The notes beneath the pieces are model-generated. The model was not told the DNA's origin. It ran no database searches and was given only the letters and a program-made list of their open reading frames with translations. From the NCBI GenBank assembly GCA_963674835.2, contig CAXXKC010000003.1, positions 1,364,001-1,428,000 of the forward strand: a DNA stretch of 64,000 nucleotides, written 5' to 3'. Below, piece after piece: positions 59,578 to 64,000 of this stretch; position 1 is the stretch's first letter; every line of letters begins with the position of its first letter. The DNA comes from G963674835 sp963674835 (GTDB lineage Bacteria; Planctomycetota; Planctomycetia; Pirellulales; Thermoguttaceae). The translations under genes were made by a program, and so were the position numbers.

Positions 59578-60525
59578 TTACTGGTCCTTCTGGTTCGCCA
59601 TGGCTTGGAACTGCTTCCACGTAATCACTTCGATGCCCATTTTCTTGATCGCTTCGATCATTTTGGGATCGGTGAAGATTGCGCGGTCGTTGTCGCGTGC
59701 CTGGGCGCTGCCGGTGATGGCTCGCAACTCGTCATTGGCATAGCCGCAGTGGACGATGAGTTGGGTCACCCCCGGCTTCAGGCCGCTGAGGACCTCTTCA
59801 TAGGTTCGGCGGGATTCCTCCATGTTGCCGTTGCCATATTGTTCGAGGGCATCGAGCACGGGAAGTCCTTGCGACTCCAAGAGATTGATGGCCGCGCCGA
59901 CCAGCATGGCCAGCGCGGGGTTCTCCTTGGTAATTTCCTTCGGATCGCGGATGAAGAGGATGGGGATTTTGTACTCGATTCCAAGCTTTAGATAGATCTG
60001 GGTGATATCGGGCCGGGCAATGACTCCGCCCATGTGCGTATCGATGTGGGTGATGGGCACGCCGAACTCCTTGGCGCGGTCGATCTGCGCCCGCAACTCG
60101 ATTTCCACCTCGGCGGCCTTGGCGTGCTTGGCGAGCAACTCGACGTTGTCCCACAAGTAGCCCTCTTCGTCGACGAGGCTCGGAACCTTGTCTTTGGGGG
60201 CGACCGGTCCCCAGCGATAGTTCTTCCACTCGCTGTTCAAGGTGGTGTGGACGCCGAAGTCCAATTCCGGATGCTTTCGCGCGAATTCGGCGGCTTCCTT
60301 GAACCAGGGACAAGGAACCATGATGCTTGCGGAGGAAACGATACCGTTCTGCATGGCATCGAAGGTGGCTTTGTTCTCCGAGTGACACATGCCGGCATCG
60401 TCGGCATGGATGATCAGATACTTCTTACCCTTTTCGAGCTTCTTCCCTTCCGCGTGGAGGAAGGACGCCGATCCGAGGAGCAAGATGACTGCGGCCGTTG
60501 GCCATACGAGAGCGATATTCTTCAT
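59578..60525 (-). CDS. exported YdjC/ChbG-like carbohydrate deacetylase
   Basis: 315 aa with a signal peptide (LVWPTAAVILLLGSASFLHA). The family metal site is visible: YLIIHADDAGMCHSENKAT (Asp-Asp at the start), FGVHTTLNSEW (His) and ITHIDTHMGG (His), as in YdjC-type deacetylases, which remove N- or O-acetyl groups from chito- or other oligosaccharides. Most members are cytoplasmic; export here is unusual but fits a planctomycete that handles glycans outside the cytoplasm. The neighbouring divergent gene is a membrane acyltransferase, so acetyl-sugar chemistry may link them. A promoter lies at 60594-60622. Confidence 0.85.
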   Translation of the reverse strand: MKNIALVWPTAAVILLLGSASFLHAEGKKLEKGKKYLIIHADDAGMCHSENKATFDAMQNGIVSSASIMVPCPWFKEAAEFARKHPELDFGVHTTLNSEWKNYRWGPVAPKDKVPSLVDEEGYLWDNVELLAKHAKAAEVEIELRAQIDRAKEFGVPITHIDTHMGGVIARPDITQIYLKLGIEYKIPILFIRDPKEITKENPALAMLVGAAINLLESQGLPVLDALEQYGNGNMEESRRTYEEVLSGLKPGVTQLIVHCGYANDELRAITGSAQARDNDRAIFTDPKMIEAIKKMGIEVITWKQFQAMANQKDQ

Positions 60526-60593
60526 GTTGTCTCAGCCTTGTTCGTGTCGGGGGGTTATCGAGCCAGGAGCGAAACTCCATGGTCACACTGGAC

Positions 60594-60622
60594 ATTTTAA
60601 TTCCCCCCACCATGTGTTGCAA
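60594..60622 (-). promoter_or_regulatory. promoter for the YdjC-like deacetylase gene
   Basis: On the minus strand TTGCAA (60617-60622), 17-base spacer, TAAAAT (60594-60599). The leader would be about 60 bases. Confidence 0.5.
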
Positions 60623-60724
60623 CGATCGCGGTGGCGGGTGTGAGAGGTTCCTATCTTGCGTCGCGGTTGGGCGCCAAGGACAATCGGGATTTGGACAAAC
60701 CTACGGCTGGCGGAGGTCACGCTG

Positions 60725-62017
60725 ATGGATTCACGAGCTCAGGCGGCGGCGGGTGAGGCAAAATCGAAGCCGGCGGACCGCGGGGGGTCGGCACCACGGG
60801 CCACAGCGGCAGGTGCTCCCGCTGCGACGAGCGGGCGTGTGGCGTCGATCGACGCGCTGCGCGGTTTCGACATGTTTTGGATTGTCGGTGGCGGCGGGGT
60901 AGTGATGGCAGTGGTGGTGGCCATCGGAGCGGTAATTCCGTCGGCTTGGCTCGAGGCGGCGGCGCCGTACTTCCCCAGCGCCGAGTGGTTCGAGTCTCAG
61001 ATGAGGCACGTTGCGTGGGAGGGATTCAGCGCATGGGACCTCATCATGCCGCTGTTTCTGTTCATCGTGGGCGCGGCGATGCCCTTTTCGTTCGCCAAAC
61101 GGATCGAACGGGGACAGAGCAAGTGGGCGCTGCACCGCAAGGTGTTTCGTCGGGTAATAATTCTGTGGATCCTGGGGATGATCGCGCAGGGGAACCTGCT
61201 GGACTTCGATCTGTCGCGGCTGCACCTGTTCTCGAACACGCTACAGGCGATCGCCGTCGGGTACCTGGTGGCGGCGTTGGCGCTGATCCACCTGTCGATC
61301 GGCCTTCAGGCGGTTCTTTGCGCGGCTCTTCTGATCGGTTTCTGGCTGCTGATGCTGCTGGTTCCCGTGCCGGAACATGGCGCGGGGGTTTTTGACCAAC
61401 AGGCCAATCTTGCGATGTACATCGACGAAGCGGTTCTGCGCGGCTTCCGCGACGGCACGACGTATACGTGGATTCTGAGCGGCATGGGCTTCGCGGGTAC
61501 GGTGATGCTCGGCGTGTTTTCGGGCCACATTCTGCGCACGGCATGGTCGCAGTGGACGAAGGTTGCGGTACTGGCAGCGTTTGGCGGGCTGTTGCTGGCG
61601 CTGGGGTGGTTCTGGAGCGGCGGGTTCGATGGCGTGGGCGGAGTGACGATCGTAGGCGGCTGGCGATGCCCGATGATCAAGCACCTGTTTACCAGTTCGA
61701 TGGTGCTGTGGGCGTGCGGCTGGAGCTATCTGCTGCTGGCCCTGTTTTACCTAGTGATCGACGTGCTAGGGTTCCGGCGATGGTCGTTCCTGTTCGTGGT
61801 GATCGGAGCCAACGCGATTTTCGCCTACATGCTCGTCCACCCGTTCCACTTGGATAATGTCGGCTCGCGATTCGTGGGCGGGCTGGCCAAGTATATCAAC
61901 TCGCTGCCACCGCCGGGGCCGGCGATCGCCGGGGCGATTGTGCCGGTGGCGGGATTTGTAGTTCTGTGGCTGGTGTTGTATTACATGTACCGGAAGGGGA
62001 CGTTGATTCGGGTTTAG
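60725..62017 (+). CDS. DUF5009/HGSNAT-like membrane acyltransferase
   Basis: 430 aa. After a Ser/Ala-rich cytoplasmic tail of about 38 residues comes RVASIDALRGFDMFWIVGGG, the characteristic opening of the family related to heparan-alpha-glucosaminide N-acetyltransferase (HGSNAT), followed by about ten hydrophobic segments, including WDLIMPLFLFIVGAAMPFSF. The conserved His in AYMLVHPFH lies near the C-terminus. HGSNAT moves acetyl groups from acetyl-CoA across the membrane to amino sugars; bacterial relatives are mostly untested. The start at 60725 is supported by a GGAGG site. It is divergent from the deacetylase gene. Confidence 0.85.
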   Translation: MDSRAQAAAGEAKSKPADRGGSAPRATAAGAPAATSGRVASIDALRGFDMFWIVGGGGVVMAVVVAIGAVIPSAWLEAAAPYFPSAEWFESQMRHVAWEGFSAWDLIMPLFLFIVGAAMPFSFAKRIERGQSKWALHRKVFRRVIILWILGMIAQGNLLDFDLSRLHLFSNTLQAIAVGYLVAALALIHLSIGLQAVLCAALLIGFWLLMLLVPVPEHGAGVFDQQANLAMYIDEAVLRGFRDGTTYTWILSGMGFAGTVMLGVFSGHILRTAWSQWTKVAVLAAFGGLLLALGWFWSGGFDGVGGVTIVGGWRCPMIKHLFTSSMVLWACGWSYLLLALFYLVIDVLGFRRWSFLFVVIGANAIFAYMLVHPFHLDNVGSRFVGGLAKYINSLPPPGPAIAGAIVPVAGFVVLWLVLYYMYRKGTLIRV

Positions 62018-62078
62018 GGAGTGCTCGCGGTTGGGCCGTGCTGTTGGTGTGTTTGAACGGCCGGGGGCGCCGATCTTG

Positions 62079-62105
62079 CACAGCCGGGGGCGGCCGTGCT
62101 ACAGG
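62079..62105 (+). repeat. CACAGCC...GGCTGTG element, copy 7
   Basis: CACAGCCGGGGGCGGCCGTG then CTACAGG, in the gap between two converging genes. A shorter fragment (GGCCGGGGGCGCCG) is just upstream at about 62059. Confidence 0.8.
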
Positions 62106-62226
62106 TGGTTGCGGAAAGAACAGGGGCGGCAAAGCGCCCGGCCCTCTTGGCAACTGCCGTGCGTTTGCCGCCCCGCACCAGGCCGCAGAAGCTTGCTGCG
62201 CAACCAGACGGCGAGTTGTGGGAACC

Positions 62227-62874
62227 TCAGAGTTTCCCGGCCGTCTGTGCAATCTGTTCGCTACGCGCCAGTGCGTCTTGGTATCGTTCCGCAATGACGT
62301 CCCAGTTAAAAACATTGAAGATCGCCTGGACGTAATCGGCTCGGCGATTCTGGTACTTCAGATAGTAGGCATGCTCCCAAACGTCGATGCCGAGGATGGG
62401 GATATTGCCGTGCATCAAGGGGCTGTTCTGGTTGGGCGTGTCTTCGACGACGAGGGCCTTCTGGGGATCGACAGAGAGCCAAGCCCAACCACTGCCGAAG
62501 CGGCCCAGGGCAACTTTGGCAAGGTGATCATGGAAGCGGGCGAATCCGCCGAACTGCCGATCGATGGCCTTGGCCAGTTCGCCTTCCGGCTCGCGGCTGC
62601 CGGTCGGACCAAGGATGGTCCAGAACAAGGAGTGGTTGGCGTGGCCGCCGCCATGGTTTCGCACGGCGGTGCGGAGCACTTCGGGGAGCGTGTGGATGGC
62701 GGCGACGAGTTCCTCGACCGTCGGATCGCCGAGCTGATGGCCTTCCAAGGCCTTGTTTAGGTTGGTGACATAGCCCTGGTGATGTTTGGTGTGATGGACT
62801 TCCATCGTGCGCGCGTCGATGTGTGGCTCGAGCGCGTCGTAGGAGTAGGGCAACGAGGGGAGTGTGTACGCCAT
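62227..62874 (-). CDS. sodB: Fe/Mn superoxide dismutase
   Basis: 215 aa from the ATG at 62874 with a GAGGAGG site. Metal ligands are in place: EVHHTKHHQGYV (His), GGGHANHSLFW (His) and GIDVWEHAYYLKYQNRRADY (Asp and His). The N-terminus YTLPSLPYSYDALEP is typical. It removes superoxide in the cytoplasm. Second-sphere residues (GGGHANHS) are more like the Mn or cambialistic type, so the gene symbol is tentative. A plausible promoter is at 63005-63032, giving a leader of about 120 bases. Confidence 0.95.
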   Translation of the reverse strand: MAYTLPSLPYSYDALEPHIDARTMEVHHTKHHQGYVTNLNKALEGHQLGDPTVEELVAAIHTLPEVLRTAVRNHGGGHANHSLFWTILGPTGSREPEGELAKAIDRQFGGFARFHDHLAKVALGRFGSGWAWLSVDPQKALVVEDTPNQNSPLMHGNIPILGIDVWEHAYYLKYQNRRADYVQAIFNVFNWDVIAERYQDALARSEQIAQTAGKL

Positions 62875-63004
62875 GAGAGATCCTCCTCTTCGAAGGTCGG
62901 TGTCTGCTGCCATGGTCGCGGCCTGGTACGGCGCACCGACCTGGTGGATTGGTGCCTACCTGTTTACGTTAAGTGCCTATTTTTGTCAGCTCAATCTGTA
63001 GATA

Positions 63005-63032
63005 ATAATAGCGCAGGTCGGCTGGCGGGCAA
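63005..63032 (-). promoter_or_regulatory. putative promoter for superoxide dismutase gene
   Basis: On the minus strand TTGCCC (63027-63032), 16-base spacer, TATTAT (63005-63010). Only the -10 is strong. Confidence 0.4.
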
Positions 63033-63090
63033 GGGCTCGGGAGGCGGGAGCGGAGGCATGGGGCGGGGAGGAGCGGGAGCGCAGATTCGT

Positions 63091-63152
63091 TGGTGGGACT
63101 CGCTTCGCTCGGCCCACCCTACGTGGTGGTTCACCAACCCTACGTGGTGGTT
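63091..63152 (+). repeat. GGTGGG...CCCACC hairpin with tandem ACCCTACGTGGTGGTT
   Basis: GGTGGGACTCGCTTCG leads to CCCACC, an inverted repeat. ACCCTACGTGGTGGTT then occurs twice (63116-63131 and 63137-63152). It lies between the dismutase promoter and the end of the GGDEF gene. Only this copy is in the window. Confidence 0.6.
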
Positions 63153-63202
63153 TGCTGACGGTGCCAGAGGTTGATTACCGTGCCCAGGAGCGAGGAGTGG
63201 GA

Positions 63203-64000
63203 CTATTTGTGCTTGATGAGCCAGGGCGTGAGGATGCGGGTTGCGCGGCGGAGGACTCCGCTGCGCGGTTCGACGTCGGTGGCCATCAGATAGGAGCGGA
63301 AGCTGGAGAGGACCTCTTTGGCACGCTCCTCCATTTCGGCTTGTCGTCGGTCGCGGTTGTGCTTGGGGGTGATAATCACGTGGATAATCGTGCGTGAGAT
63401 GCGAGAGGAGGCAGGGGCGCCTTGCTTGGTGGCCTGGAGTTGTTCCTCTTCGAAGCGCAGATCGAGCATGAAGGTTACGGGGCGGTCGGCGCGCCGGCGT
63501 TGGCGGCTGGGCTGGTCGTGCAGTTCGATGAAGACATTGCCGCCGTCGACCTTGGTGATGGTGGCCTGATGATCGGCGACGAAGCCTCGCAGCTTTTCGA
63601 CGGCCACCTTCAGGGGGACGGAGGTTTGGAGATCCTGCCGGATCATGAGGACCGGGCCAGCGGTCTTGCGGCGCCAGAAGCTTCTCCAGGAGGCGGGTTC
63701 CTGCTCGAGGCTGCCGGTGCCCAACTGGACGACGCAGTTGCGGCCTTTGGACTTGGCCATGAGCAGGCCGCGATCGGCGCGGCGGAGCATCGTTTCGGGC
63801 GTGTCGCCGGGCTGGATTTCGGTGACACCAAAGCTGACGGTGGTAACGCGACCGCCGAGTTTCGGCTGGGCGATCTGCATGAGGCCCATGCGGACCTGTT
63901 CGGCGCGCCGAGCGGCGGAGGCATTGTCGCAATTGGCCAGGAGCATGACAAACTCCTCACCGCCGTATCGGGCCACAAGATCGCCGGGGCGGCAGGCATT
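63203..64000 (-). CDS. diguanylate cyclase, GGDEF domain protein (5' part outside window)
   Basis: 265 C-terminal residues are visible; the N-terminus lies beyond the right edge. The frame is open to base 64000. RPGDLVARYGGEEFVMLLA contains an intact GGEEF active-site motif, and the rest of the domain follows (VTTVSFGVTEIQPGDTPETM, RADRGLLMAKSKGRN), so it should make cyclic di-GMP from GTP. After the GGDEF domain is an extra 150-residue part with beta strands (ATITKVDGGNVFIELHD, VTFMLDLRFEEEQLQ, TIIHVIITPKHNRDR), which I do not recognise, perhaps a PilZ-like or output domain. Any sensor part would be upstream. Confidence 0.88.
   Translation of the reverse strand, partial: NACRPGDLVARYGGEEFVMLLANCDNASAARRAEQVRMGLMQIAQPKLGGRVTTVSFGVTEIQPGDTPETMLRRADRGLLMAKSKGRNCVVQLGTGSLEQEPASWRSFWRRKTAGPVLMIRQDLQTSVPLKVAVEKLRGFVADHQATITKVDGGNVFIELHDQPSRQRRRADRPVTFMLDLRFEEEQLQATKQGAPASSRISRTIIHVIITPKHNRDRRQAEMEERAKEVLSSFRSYLMATDVEPRSGVLRRATRILTPWLIKHK

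Overview
The window looks like a chromosomal segment of a GC-rich planctomycete, probably of the Pirellulales type. The reasons are the gene content (a secreted protein of the DUF1570 type, a VIT plus von Willebrand A protein, a ThuA-like protein, a Tat-exported Gfo/Idh/MocA oxidoreductase, a beta-barrel porin-2 type porin, many large exported enzymes for complex glycans) and several families of short dispersed palindromes between genes. This assignment is inference from families; no 16S gene is present. I saw no tRNA, rRNA, CRISPR array, insertion sequence or prophage.

Layout. 0-5.5 kb: the first codons of a cobalamin adenosyltransferase, a transglutaminase-like lipoprotein overlapping it by 4 nt, an unknown conserved protein, an OmpH/Skp-like exported protein, a 170-bp MITE-like composite repeat and an exported HExxH peptidase-like protein. 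5.7-16.4 kb: an orphan iron-type binding lipoprotein, a GH106-like enzyme of 1034 aa, a second exported HExxH protein (DUF1570 type), a porin, a beta-propeller glycosidase-like protein and a PAS-SpoIIE phosphatase. 16.5-25.9 kb: a tandem pair of duplicated sugar-phosphate isomerases, an STN-like exported protein, oligoendopeptidase F, a TANGO2/NRDE protein, inositol-3-phosphate synthase and a DEAD-box helicase.

26-37 kb: a same-strand run of a Tat-exported unknown protein and five large exported proteins (unknown, GH42-like, beta-helix lyase/hydrolase-like, a barrel-like candidate glycosidase with a CBM-like tail, GH5-like). This reads as a locus for breaking down a complex polysaccharide, without visible transporters or regulators. 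37-49 kb: minus-strand housekeeping genes: rpsO, pnp, an NtrB-like kinase, an NtrC-like regulator and mutL in one direction of transcription (pnp and the kinase overlap by ATGA), then rnhA-recG (also ATGA overlap) preceded by a membrane histidine kinase with a possible c-type haem motif.

49.5-64 kb: a ThuA-like protein, a pair of small genes including a holin-like membrane protein, a VIT/vWA protein, a double ACT protein with a good promoter and a leader hairpin, a lipoprotein, a cytosolic histidine kinase, a small conserved planctomycete-type protein, a Tat oxidoreductase, a small exported Gly/Ala-rich protein, a YdjC-like deacetylase, a DUF5009/HGSNAT-like membrane acyltransferase, Fe/Mn superoxide dismutase and the C-terminal part of a GGDEF diguanylate cyclase running off the right edge.

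The most distinctive non-coding signal is the set of dispersed repeats: a GTTATGCT-GA-AGCATAAC palindrome (six copies plus a half copy), a CACAGCC-GGCTGTG element (seven copies), a CTCTCCCGC-GCGGGAGAG element (four copies, one over a probable start codon), and three rarer ones. All functional calls rest on reading motifs by eye; no database search was run.
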